Positions 1 through 7,763 of a stretch of DNA of 64,000 nt are shown here, piece by piece (the stretch's first letter is position 1; the number at the start of each line of letters is the position of its first letter). The notes below the pieces were generated by a model. The model ran no database searches. It saw nothing but the letters and a program-made list of their open reading frames with translations, and was not told the DNA's origin. The position numbers and the translations under genes were made by a program. Where the stretch lies: assembly GCF_017168195.1 (NCBI RefSeq), contig NZ_JADNYL010000001.1, positions 744,001-808,000 on the forward strand, written 5' to 3'. The stretch comes from Thalassotalea sp. G2M2-11 (GTDB taxonomy: Bacteria > Pseudomonadota > Gammaproteobacteria > Enterobacterales > Alteromonadaceae).

Positions 1-737
1 CTATAGGATATTTTTTCATCAAAACGACCTTGTTCAAGGCGCTTAATGGTATGTGATAGCTTATTTAGCGGTTGCTGAATAAGCCTGATAAACACAATAG
101 CAATAAGGATAGAAAAAGGAATGATGAGCAGACTTTGTAATATGGTTGCAGATACCTGCTCTGCAGAATCATTCATCATGGTGACTTGCTCGGTAATTAA
201 CTGATTGCTTTGTTGAGTGAATGCCTGCAGCTCTGCGGTCAGCCCTTTAAACAGCAGCTCTATTTGCTTCAGTTGCTCGTCACTGTTTGGTTTATCAGTT
301 GTTAGCTCGATATCCAGTTGGGTAATACTGGCGGTTAACGCTGTGCTAATTGGCATTAAACTCGGATGAGAGGCTAGTTGGTGCTTTTTGATTGTACTGA
401 TGAAATTGTCTTTATGCTCTTGATATAGTTTAAGAATTGAGGCTTGTTGTAAGACAACATATTGGCTGGCAAAACGTTGCATACTTTTTGTTGAAGCGGT
501 TAGTTGTTGATTGGTTTCAACCAGTTTCGCGACATTAAAAATTGTTTGGCTGCCTTTGTTAGCAATATGATTAACTTGACTTGCACTATAGAGCAGCGCC
601 ACGATCAAAGGCACTAGTACTAAACCGAAACCTAATAAGGCTAACGTTTTAATAGGTAAATTATTTAACAATAATGTTTTATTACTACGGACTCTTATTG
701 TTTTAAGCCATTTGTTCATTTGAACATCTATTCCCAT
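1..737 (-). CDS. Sensor histidine kinase-type protein, N-terminal part (runs off the left edge)
   Basis: Reading the minus strand from an ATG at 737 (alternative ATG at 719) gives about 245 residues open to the window edge. The translation shows a short cytoplasmic N-terminus, a first membrane segment (LPIKTLALLGFGLVLVPLIV), a periplasmic helical region of about 150 residues rich in Gln, Ser and Thr, a second membrane segment (LLIIPFSILIAIVFI) and the start of a HAMP domain (QPLNKLSHTIKRLEQGRFDE). This layout fits two-component kinases of the GlrK/QseE type, or a chemoreceptor. The kinase or signalling domain lies outside the window, so the choice is open. The sensory ligand cannot be read from the sequence. 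Confidence 0.75.
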   Translation of the reverse strand, partial: MGIDVQMNKWLKTIRVRSNKTLLLNNLPIKTLALLGFGLVLVPLIVALLYSASQVNHIANKGSQTIFNVAKLVETNQQLTASTKSMQRFASQYVVLQQASILKLYQEHKDNFISTIKKHQLASHPSLMPISTALTASITQLDIELTTDKPNSDEQLKQIELLFKGLTAELQAFTQQSNQLITEQVTMMNDSAEQVSATILQSLLIIPFSILIAIVFIRLIQQPLNKLSHTIKRLEQGRFDEKISY

Positions 738-1063
738 GATGATTACAGGCTCTTTTTACGTTATTTGCATGATAAACACAATGCTGTCGCTTTTTTGAGA
801 CAGTGTGTTCTGTTGCAATAATAAAACCTAATTGATTGTTTTATATGTTAAAAAACAATAATAAGTGGCAAGTTCTGTATTGAGATTTATTTTTGCTGTA
901 TTTGGTGTTGCTATTTGGCGACATTTTTTATTGGGTGAAAGGGCGGGTTTTTCATTAACCTCTTATAAAACAGTTGCTTATAAAGTTGGTACACAATGTG
1001 CTCTATCTGATTGACACTAGAATTTAGTGACATTATTAATGATAACTATGTAAGGAATAAATT
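738..1063. other. Intergenic region between divergent kinase and EF-hand genes
   Basis: AT-rich gap of 326 bp with no convincing coding sequence. The right end holds the promoter described separately. I see nothing definable in the remaining part. Confidence 0.6.
1011..1039 (+). promoter_or_regulatory. Sigma-70-type promoter for the EF-hand gene, with an internal inverted repeat
   Basis: A TTGACA hexamer at 1011-1016 is followed after 17 bp by TATTAA at 1034-1039, about 24 bp before the start codon at 1064. The spacer contains the inverted repeat CACTA-gaatt-TAGTG (1015-1029), which could be a repressor site or chance. Strand and position suit only the downstream gene. Inference from consensus alone. 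Confidence 0.5.
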
Positions 1064-1390
1064 ATGGAAGCTATGAGTTTAAAAAAAGTTACTGCTGTTG
1101 TGGCAATTATTACTGCGGGTGCATTGATGACTAATGCCAATGCCAATGATGCTAATGCGTTAACAAGTAAAGCGAAAGCTGAAATGGGTCAAACGAAGTC
1201 GCATGCAGGTAAGTTCAATGCATTAGTGAAAAGGTTTGATAAAGATAACAATGGCTTACTTAGTAAAGAAGAATTAAAAGCTTCAAACAAAACATCTCTA
1301 GTGGATGCTTTTGATAAAATTGATACTAATGCTGATTCCGGTATTAGTGAAGAAGAATTAGCGCAATACCTAGCATCGGTTAGTAAGTAA
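1064..1390 (+). CDS. Small secreted EF-hand calcium-binding protein
   Basis: A 108-residue protein with a signal peptide (hydrophobic stretch about residues 9-25, likely cleavage after NANA) and two EF-hand loops. The first loop, DKDNNGLLSKEE, is canonical (Asp1, Asp3, Asn5, Gly6, Glu12). The second, DTNADSGISEEE, has Ser instead of Gly at loop position 6 but keeps Asp1, Asn3, Asp5 and Glu12. It should be periplasmic or secreted and bind Ca2+. The start at 1064 has an AAGGAAT ribosome site; an in-frame ATG at 1079 (MSLKK) is an alternative. It is followed by a strong terminator, so it is probably monocistronic. Such proteins are common in marine Alteromonadales; the specific role is unknown. 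Confidence 0.85.
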   Translation: MEAMSLKKVTAVVAIITAGALMTNANANDANALTSKAKAEMGQTKSHAGKFNALVKRFDKDNNGLLSKEELKASNKTSLVDAFDKIDTNADSGISEEELAQYLASVSK

Positions 1391-1422
1391 ACTTAAATCG
1401 CTGTATATTTCCCCTATGTATT

Positions 1423-1458
1423 GTCGGTTACATCTCCCAGCCTGTAACCGACTTTTTT
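1423..1458 (+). terminator. Intrinsic terminator after the EF-hand gene
   Basis: A perfect 10-bp stem (GTCGGTTACA at 1423-1432 and TGTAACCGAC at 1443-1452) with a 10-nt loop is followed directly by TTTTTT. It separates the EF-hand gene from the next gene. Confidence 0.9.
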
Positions 1459-1471
1459 CAAGGTTTTCTTT

Positions 1472-1798
1472 ATGACTACAATGCCTCGTTATATCGAGTT
1501 AAATGACTGGATTTTTGAAGTTAAAGCTGTACGTGCGATCAGAACAAAACGTTATGGAGATCAATATAGTGCTATTGCCAATTTAAATTTAACGGGTGAT
1601 CAAATTTATATTGATGGCTTAATGACGCGTGAACAGGACAAATTCACCGCACGTGATTTTTTAACCTTTAAGCAATTTTGTCAGCAATTGGAAGTTAAAC
1701 AAGCTAATTTTGACCGCTTCAAGCAAGGGAAATTCGTATCAGAGTCAGTGGTTATCGCTGCCCCAGAAGCATCGACTATTTTGCAGTTAGTGAAGTAG
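1472..1798 (+). CDS. Small conserved-looking protein of unknown function
   Basis: A 108-residue soluble protein without signal peptide or membrane segment; I do not recognise the family. It begins MTTMPRYIELNDWIFEV and is predicted to be mixed alpha/beta with a central basic patch (RAIRTKRYGDQY). An AAGG site lies 8 nt before the ATG at 1472; a second ATG at 1481 is possible. Codon use looks like that of its neighbours and the frame is clean, which supports a real gene. Its 3' end overlaps the 3' end of the convergent binding-protein gene by 23 bp. No function can be assigned. Confidence 0.65.
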   Translation: MTTMPRYIELNDWIFEVKAVRAIRTKRYGDQYSAIANLNLTGDQIYIDGLMTREQDKFTARDFLTFKQFCQQLEVKQANFDRFKQGKFVSESVVIAAPEASTILQLVK

Positions 1799-2885
1799 CT
1801 TTATTTTGCTTCATTAGTTGCAAGATGTTTTTAATATTTAATGTGGGAGCCTGTGGATTTTTTGATCGCAAGAACTGGTTATAATCAACTGCCTGCCATT
1901 GTCGTTCATCAATAAACTGTTTGTATTTTTTCACATTATTCTTATCGATTAACTCATACTCGTTCAGTAAAGCGGGAGATGAAAAGCGATTAATTCCTTG
2001 CTCTAAATCGATAATTTTGATTAAAGCACTTGCGACCATCAGCATATGACCACCAACCGATGCGGTAAATTCACCTTGCGCTATTTTTTCGATTGCCTGT
2101 GGTAACCAATCGAAACCACCCACTATGATCGCTTTATTTGATGACATTTGATGTAAACGCAACAGTTCTAGTGCCATTTGATCTCCCCCACACCAAAATA
2201 TATTCGTTTGCGGATAACGATTTTTCATCAGTGGCAAACGATCTTTAATGAGTGTTGGGTTCCAATACATAGGAAAAATTTGTTCTACGACAATATTCTC
2301 TTTAGGTTGTTCGAGTATTTGTTGCAGTGCAAACTGACGATCTGCACTGACTCGGTCGAAGTCACCACCAATGCCGATAATATGTATTTTCTCGTTGGGA
2401 TACTTTAATTGATGGGCAGAAATGAGAGCGTTAAGTAATAATTTCCCGCCAGCTTGATTATCATAGTTCATTTGCCCGATCCAATACTTAAATTTTTCTT
2501 GAGGCTCTCCTAGTTGCAGTTTCATGTCACCATGAAACGCTTGCTCTAAGGTAATAAAGGGGATTTTGGCTTGTTCTAATTGATTGAAAACGGCTTCGGT
2601 ATTTCCCAAAAATGGGCGATAAATTAAATAATCAGGTAATTGCTTGCTATGAATAATTTTATCAATGGTGTTTTTTAGGGCGAAACGGTTGGAAGCGGTG
2701 TAAATAACGTTGAATTTTATATTTAAGCTATGAGCAGTTGATTTGCTGATTTCACTAACCATATCCCAAAATAAAGGACCTTTTTGGTCGGGAACAATAA
2801 AGGTTACTTCAAGCGCACACACCCTATTAACTGAACAAAGTAATAAAAAAATAAAAGCATAAATGTTAATTACGTTTCTACTCAT
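1776..2885 (-). CDS. Periplasmic sugar-type binding protein (Peripla_BP family), solitary
   Basis: A 369-residue precursor with a signal peptide (INIYAFIFLLLCSVNRVCA, cleavage about residue 24). The mature part begins LEVTFIVPDQKGPLFWDMVSE, typical of the type I periplasmic-binding fold (LacI/RbsB/LuxP-like): beta-strand, ligand-contact loop, long helix. The later segments IIGIGGDFDRVSADRQ and IFWCGGDQMALELL match the hinge and second-lobe pattern. No permease or ATPase gene lies alongside, so it may feed a sensor (for example a two-component or cyclic-di-GMP protein) rather than a transporter. The nearby kinase fragment is a possible partner, by proximity only. The ligand is unknown. Confidence 0.75.
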   Translation of the reverse strand: MSRNVINIYAFIFLLLCSVNRVCALEVTFIVPDQKGPLFWDMVSEISKSTAHSLNIKFNVIYTASNRFALKNTIDKIIHSKQLPDYLIYRPFLGNTEAVFNQLEQAKIPFITLEQAFHGDMKLQLGEPQEKFKYWIGQMNYDNQAGGKLLLNALISAHQLKYPNEKIHIIGIGGDFDRVSADRQFALQQILEQPKENIVVEQIFPMYWNPTLIKDRLPLMKNRYPQTNIFWCGGDQMALELLRLHQMSSNKAIIVGGFDWLPQAIEKIAQGEFTASVGGHMLMVASALIKIIDLEQGINRFSSPALLNEYELIDKNNVKKYKQFIDERQWQAVDYNQFLRSKNPQAPTLNIKNILQLMKQNKATSLTAK

Positions 2886-3442
2886 CAGTCAAAAGCTGTT
2901 AGCAAATAATAATTAAGTAAATACCACAATACCATAATAAACAAGTCTATCTATTACCTATGGTTTCAATCGCTAACATGAATTAAACAATCGAGTAGGG
3001 GATTTTCTACTGCTTGTGTTTGAATATTTTTGGGTGGATTTATTACCACCGATGTTTATTTTGAACACCATCACGGAGTGATCATTCGGTAAATGAAAGA
3101 GTTTATAGCAAATTAAAAATCATTTATTTCTAAATATTACTTATTATTTAACAATGTGATAGCAAATAAATATTTAGAATTCACAACTTTTCACACACTT
3201 TCAAGACTCTTCAAGTCAGCTGCTTTTAGATGAAGTGGCTGCTAAGCACTGGAATTAAGTTCAATAGCAAAAAGTTAGGCAAAGAGCAGAGAAAATTTTG
3301 ATGCTTTAAAGTGAAACAATATTGAATGTTATACATGGTTTACGGCACACGAGGGGAAATAAACAACTGATAAGCAATTGCAAGTCTTTGCCAAGTTAGG
3401 TTGTTATAAAAAATATAATGAATGTAATGTCGGAGCATAAAA
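2886..3442. other. 557-bp AT-rich intergenic region upstream of the first TonB-dependent receptor
   Basis: No open frame of useful length. Two short inverted repeats are visible, GGTGG-atttatta-CCACC near 3035-3052 and ATCAC-gga-GTGAT near 3070-3082; neither has a U tract. The region must hold promoters for the divergent binding protein and receptor genes, but I cannot place them confidently. The receptor has a GGAG ribosome site at about 3432. Confidence 0.5.
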
Positions 3443-6016
3443 ATGCAAAAATTCAATCAAAGTAAAATAAGCAATGGGGTGAAGGCTGCCTTAGCAATAG
3501 GTTTGTTATCGATAAACCAAGTTACCTTAGCCGAGGGTGCAAAATCTCAGTCTGCCACTACAGATGAAATCGAAACAATTCAAGTGCGTGGTATTCGAGG
3601 TAGTGTTGTTAAATCATTGAACACAAAGCGTTATTCAACATCAATTGTGGATGCGGTTACCGCTGAAGATATAGGTAAGTTTCCAGACCAAAATGTTGCA
3701 GAATCTTTGCAGCGGATCACAGGGGTATCGATTACTCGAAATTTTGGTGAAGGTGAACGGGTAAGTATTCGCGGCACAACAGAGAGCCAAAACCGCACAT
3801 TATTGAATGGTCAGGCGGTAGGTTCTGCTGATTGGTGGACGAATTCAGCGGCAAATAGAGGTTTCAACTACACTATGTTGCCTTCAGAAATAGTTTCAGG
3901 CCTTGAAGTTTATAAATCAGCGGAAGCTGACATTGATGAAGGTTCAATAGGTGGTACGGTTATTGTCAGAACGCGTAAACCGTTAGAAATGGATGCTGGT
4001 AAATTTGCCGCGTCGTTACTTGCTCAACATTCTCAAGTTTCAGGCGAAACAGATCCTGTCGCTTCCGCTATGTACAGCTGGAAAAATGAAAAAGAAAATT
4101 TTGGCGCTATGCTATCAGTGGTTCGTCAGGAGCGGAACTTACGACGTGATGGGATTGAAGCATGGAGCTGGGCAAAAAGAGACATCACCCTTTCCGATGG
4201 CACAGAGTACAAAAATGTTTATAGCCCCGGCGGTGGTGGGTCAGCAATGTTCAGTCAGCAGCGAGTTAGAACTGGAGGGAATTTAACACTACAGTATCGA
4301 CCTGACGACAACATCGATGTTACGTTTAATGCCTTAGACTCAACCATGGATATGGATAACGAAAACCAAAACTTTTTATGGTTAACTGGTTATGGAGGTT
4401 CAGATTACACGGATGTAACAGTTATAGATCATGATAAAGTAGGCCCTATGGTGGTAGCAGGAACCTTAGGTCTTTCCCCTGATGGCAACAATATTCTTGA
4501 TGAAACAAAAGTACGTAACTCTCAGCTTAAAACGAAATCATATGATTTAAAACTTGAGCATGAGGGGGATACCTGGATTTCAAGTGTCCATTTAGGTTAT
4601 ACGGAAGGTACTGGTGGTTCTCAAGCAGATAGAAGTGTTGGTTGGGGCGGCAACGCAGTCCATCGTTTTGATGCGTCGAATGCTAAAGATGTACAGGTTA
4701 GTTATGATAAAGATCCTGCTAATGGCGACTTGTGGAATTTAGATTTTATTCGCTATGACTCAAATGACGCGAAGGATGATGAGAAATATGTTCAAACTGA
4801 TTTTATTCGTAACATAGATGTCGCAATTTTCAGTGCCATTAAACTCGGTGTTAAGTATAGAGATCACACGCGTTTTAATACGAAACACACCACAGATGCA
4901 CGTACCGACTTAAATTGGAGTTTATCTGATTACTCACTTTCGATGCCAGGTGACTTTTTGTCAGGTCAAGGTTCTTCGGGAACGTTACGTAATTATGCCA
5001 TCACTGATTCAGATAAGGTAAGAATAGAAGGGGATGCATTAGGCTGGGATTATCGACTACTTAAGGCGAGTACCTTTGAAGTAAACGAAGAAATTTTGGC
5101 AGGATATATCAAAGCTGATATTGATGCCGAAGGGTTGCGTGGTAATGTTGGTGTTCGCTTAGTTCAAACTGATCAACGTTCATCTGCCTATGTTGGCGCG
5201 GTAGGTGAAGAAGTCTGGACAACAAAAGATAGTGACTATTTTGATATTTTACCAAGCCTTAACTTAGCCGTTGATTTATCTGATGACGTGGTCTTAAGAA
5301 TAAGTGCAGCACGTGTTATGTCACGTCCAGATTATGCCGATATGACATCTTCGACATCATATAATAAGGAAACTCAAACCGGCACTGGCGGTAATCCTAA
5401 TATTGACCCGTATCGCGCGACCCAGTTTGATTTTGGGCTTGAGTGGTACTTCAATGAAGCAGGGATTGTTTCAGCGGCATTTTTTCATAAAGACATTCAA
5501 TCATTTATTGATGCACAAGCGAGCTTAGAAGTGCATGAAGGGGTTGAAATTCTGATCAATCGTCCTGTTAACGGTAAAGGGGGCACCATTCAAGGAATTG
5601 AATTGGGCTATCAGCAAGAGCTATATAAAGGCTTTGGTGTTTCAGCAAACTATACCTATGTCGATGGTGAAGCAAAAGATAGCGAGGGTAATGATGTTAC
5701 TATCCCTGGAAACTCAGATCATACCGTTAATTTAAGTGCATATTTCGAAAATGATGATATGAGTGGACGCGTGTCATATAACTATCGTACGGGGTATGAC
5801 ACAGGTAAAGGCTGGCCTGGTTATGTCGATGCATACGGACAAGTGGATGCGAATTTTACTTATAACATTAGTGAAAATATAGCACTTGTTGTGGAAGGGG
5901 TTAACTTAATGGATGAAAAATCATTTAGTTATCAAGAAAAAGGAGTGAAACAAGCGCTAACAGGTTATTACGCTGATGGTCGACGCTTTATGGTCGGAGC
6001 GCGTTTTAACTTCTAG
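3443..6016 (+). CDS. TonB-dependent outer-membrane receptor (paralogue 1)
   Basis: An 857-residue precursor. After a signal peptide (about residues 1-30) comes a TonB-box-like region (IETIQVRGIRGSVVKSLNTK), the plug domain with DIGKFPDQNVAESLQRITGVSI and SIRG, and a 22-strand-type barrel ending in the aromatic C-terminus (RRFMVGARFNF). The RGIRGS start and the FPDQNVAE plug motif are typical of the TonB-Xanth-Caul class (TIGR01782), which often imports oligosaccharides or peptides in marine bacteria; the substrate here is unknown. It is clearly homologous along its whole length to the receptor at 10195-12819. A strong terminator follows. The 5' leader is long, so regulation by the nearby membrane-bound regulator is plausible but unproven. 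Confidence 0.93.
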   Translation: MQKFNQSKISNGVKAALAIGLLSINQVTLAEGAKSQSATTDEIETIQVRGIRGSVVKSLNTKRYSTSIVDAVTAEDIGKFPDQNVAESLQRITGVSITRNFGEGERVSIRGTTESQNRTLLNGQAVGSADWWTNSAANRGFNYTMLPSEIVSGLEVYKSAEADIDEGSIGGTVIVRTRKPLEMDAGKFAASLLAQHSQVSGETDPVASAMYSWKNEKENFGAMLSVVRQERNLRRDGIEAWSWAKRDITLSDGTEYKNVYSPGGGGSAMFSQQRVRTGGNLTLQYRPDDNIDVTFNALDSTMDMDNENQNFLWLTGYGGSDYTDVTVIDHDKVGPMVVAGTLGLSPDGNNILDETKVRNSQLKTKSYDLKLEHEGDTWISSVHLGYTEGTGGSQADRSVGWGGNAVHRFDASNAKDVQVSYDKDPANGDLWNLDFIRYDSNDAKDDEKYVQTDFIRNIDVAIFSAIKLGVKYRDHTRFNTKHTTDARTDLNWSLSDYSLSMPGDFLSGQGSSGTLRNYAITDSDKVRIEGDALGWDYRLLKASTFEVNEEILAGYIKADIDAEGLRGNVGVRLVQTDQRSSAYVGAVGEEVWTTKDSDYFDILPSLNLAVDLSDDVVLRISAARVMSRPDYADMTSSTSYNKETQTGTGGNPNIDPYRATQFDFGLEWYFNEAGIVSAAFFHKDIQSFIDAQASLEVHEGVEILINRPVNGKGGTIQGIELGYQQELYKGFGVSANYTYVDGEAKDSEGNDVTIPGNSDHTVNLSAYFENDDMSGRVSYNYRTGYDTGKGWPGYVDAYGQVDANFTYNISENIALVVEGVNLMDEKSFSYQEKGVKQALTGYYADGRRFMVGARFNF

Positions 6017-6033
6017 CGGAATATGAACTTAAT

Positions 6034-6067
6034 TGTTATCAGCATTTGGTCGTTGATAACAGTGTTT
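6034..6067 (+). terminator. Weak hairpin with U tract after the first receptor
   Basis: TGTTATCA (6034-6041) pairs with TGATAACA (6054-6061), followed by GTG and a run of Ts. It is probably a first, weaker terminator before the strong one at 6107. Confidence 0.45.
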
Positions 6068-6106
6068 TTTCCAAGGACAAGGTTTCCCTTACACACATCC
6101 TTGGTT

Positions 6107-6144
6107 CACGAGTTTTAAAGGTAACTTTAAAACTCGTGTTTTTT
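6107..6144 (+). terminator. Strong intrinsic terminator after the first TonB-dependent receptor
   Basis: A perfect 14-bp stem (CACGAGTTTTAAAG at 6107-6120, CTTTAAAACTCGTG at 6125-6138) with a GTAA tetraloop, then TTTTTT. It isolates the receptor from the Sel1/TonB gene downstream. Confidence 0.93.
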
Positions 6145-6303
6145 CTTTGAAATATGAAAAATTTCGCAAGCAATCATAAATTAAAAACAGTAGAATGAAT
6201 CAACAAATATATAAAATTTTGTTATGGCAGCGAGAGTTAGTTACATTATTGCCATGATAGATAATTTTTCGGCTACGCAAGTAAAGGTTTATCTTCGCTG
6301 AGC

Positions 6304-7680
6304 ATGAAGTTTTTTTTTCGTATTCTCTTTTTATTATGTTTTTTGCCTAACTTTTCTGCAAACGCAGATCTGTTGTCGGCGACTTCTTTTTATAATAAAG
6401 GGGAATATCAAAAAGCAATTAATGAGTTTAAACGCCTAGCAAAACTTGGCAACAAAGATGCAATTTATAATATTGGCGTGATGTATCTGCATGGTCAAGG
6501 TGTTAAAGAAAACTTATTCAATGCTCATTCATGGTTTCAGCTGGCTGCTGATTTTGGGGTTGAAGATGCAAAATCGGCGACACAGCTTATCGCTCAAAAA
6601 ATTAACCAACCTCAACAACTCGAGTCGGGTTATTTAGCCCTAAATGAGCATTACGGCTTTGAACGCTATCAGAAAAATCTGTTGCCAGTATTTAATCAAC
6701 GCCCTTTTCAAAAAAGCAATCAACCTCCTCGTCGGATACATACTGTCGATGCGAAATATCCTAAGTCAGCTTATGAGAAAGGTATTGAAGGTTGGGTATG
6801 GCTAGAATTCGATATTGATGAGTCGGGGGCGGTTAAAGATGTTGATATTATTGATGCCTTCCCTGATAAAACCTTTAATAGAGCGATATATAATGCCGTA
6901 CGACGTTGGCGTTATGAGCCTTACCGCGTTGATGGCAAAGCGCAAGCTTTTACCAGTCGCTCCTTGCTGTATCATTTCACTACTTTTAAGGGAGAACGTT
7001 ATCAGGCAAGTTTTGCTGATCAAAAGAAAGAATATCAAATAAAGATTAATCGTTTAATTGACGCAGCTGAGCAGGGTAACGCGCTGATCCAGTATTATAT
7101 TGCCAATTGGATGAATACTGATGAACATAATGCGACACGGTTGTTGAAGTTTCATTGGCAGCAGGCAACGGCTAGTTCAGATCTCTTGTTAGCTTCGGCT
7201 GAAAATGGCTTTCCTAATTCTCAATATCGTTTAGGTGCCAATTTATTACGCGGTAAATATACGCGAGCAGATCGAGAAAAAGGGCTTAATTGGATTTTAA
7301 ATGCAGCGCAGTCTGGTTTTGTGTTCGCTCAATATCGATTAGCACGAGAATTATTAGATAAGAGAACTATTCAATACGATGTAGACAAAGCTAAACGTTG
7401 GTTAACAATGGCGGCAGATAAGGGACATTTTCGTTCTCAAAGAGATTTAGTTGAGTTGTTGCTTAGTGAAAAAAATTGGCCGTTAGCCCAGCAATATTTA
7501 ACCAAGGCGTTACAGCTTGATGAAGAACACCCTGATTTATTGTTAAGTCAGGCAAAATTAAAATTAGTTGAAAATGATCAAGCTGCTGCTCAGAGGTTAG
7601 TGAATAAAGCAATAACTGAAGCAGAGCAACGGCAATGGTCTATTAAAAAGTTGACAGAGTTTTTGCATCAAATTTCTTAA
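6304..7680 (+). CDS. Periplasmic Sel1-repeat protein with an internal TonB C-terminal domain
   Basis: A 458-residue protein. Residues 1-21 are a signal peptide (FFFRILFLLCFLPNFSANA) and there is no clear membrane anchor after it. Sel1-type repeats occupy about residues 30-95 (AIYNIGVMYLHGQGVKEN) and 285-370 (SQYRLGANLLRG, AQYRLARELLDK). Between them, about residues 135-225, sits a TonB-C domain: PRRIHTVDAKYPKSAYEKGI, GWVWLEFDIDESG, and FNRAIYNAVRRWRYEP. Classical TonB has an N-terminal membrane anchor and a Pro-rich spacer, and both are absent here. It may act as a periplasmic adaptor for the neighbouring receptors or as an assembly factor; this is inference. Its weak ribosome site makes the exact start less certain. 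Confidence 0.85.
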   Translation: MKFFFRILFLLCFLPNFSANADLLSATSFYNKGEYQKAINEFKRLAKLGNKDAIYNIGVMYLHGQGVKENLFNAHSWFQLAADFGVEDAKSATQLIAQKINQPQQLESGYLALNEHYGFERYQKNLLPVFNQRPFQKSNQPPRRIHTVDAKYPKSAYEKGIEGWVWLEFDIDESGAVKDVDIIDAFPDKTFNRAIYNAVRRWRYEPYRVDGKAQAFTSRSLLYHFTTFKGERYQASFADQKKEYQIKINRLIDAAEQGNALIQYYIANWMNTDEHNATRLLKFHWQQATASSDLLLASAENGFPNSQYRLGANLLRGKYTRADREKGLNWILNAAQSGFVFAQYRLARELLDKRTIQYDVDKAKRWLTMAADKGHFRSQRDLVELLLSEKNWPLAQQYLTKALQLDEEHPDLLLSQAKLKLVENDQAAAQRLVNKAITEAEQRQWSIKKLTEFLHQIS

Positions 7681-7763
7681 TTATTAGCTGTTGGCTTTAT
7701 CCAGAATGGTCGATATATAATCTGTTGCGAATAATTGATGTTGAATGAAAGGTCAAGGGAAGC

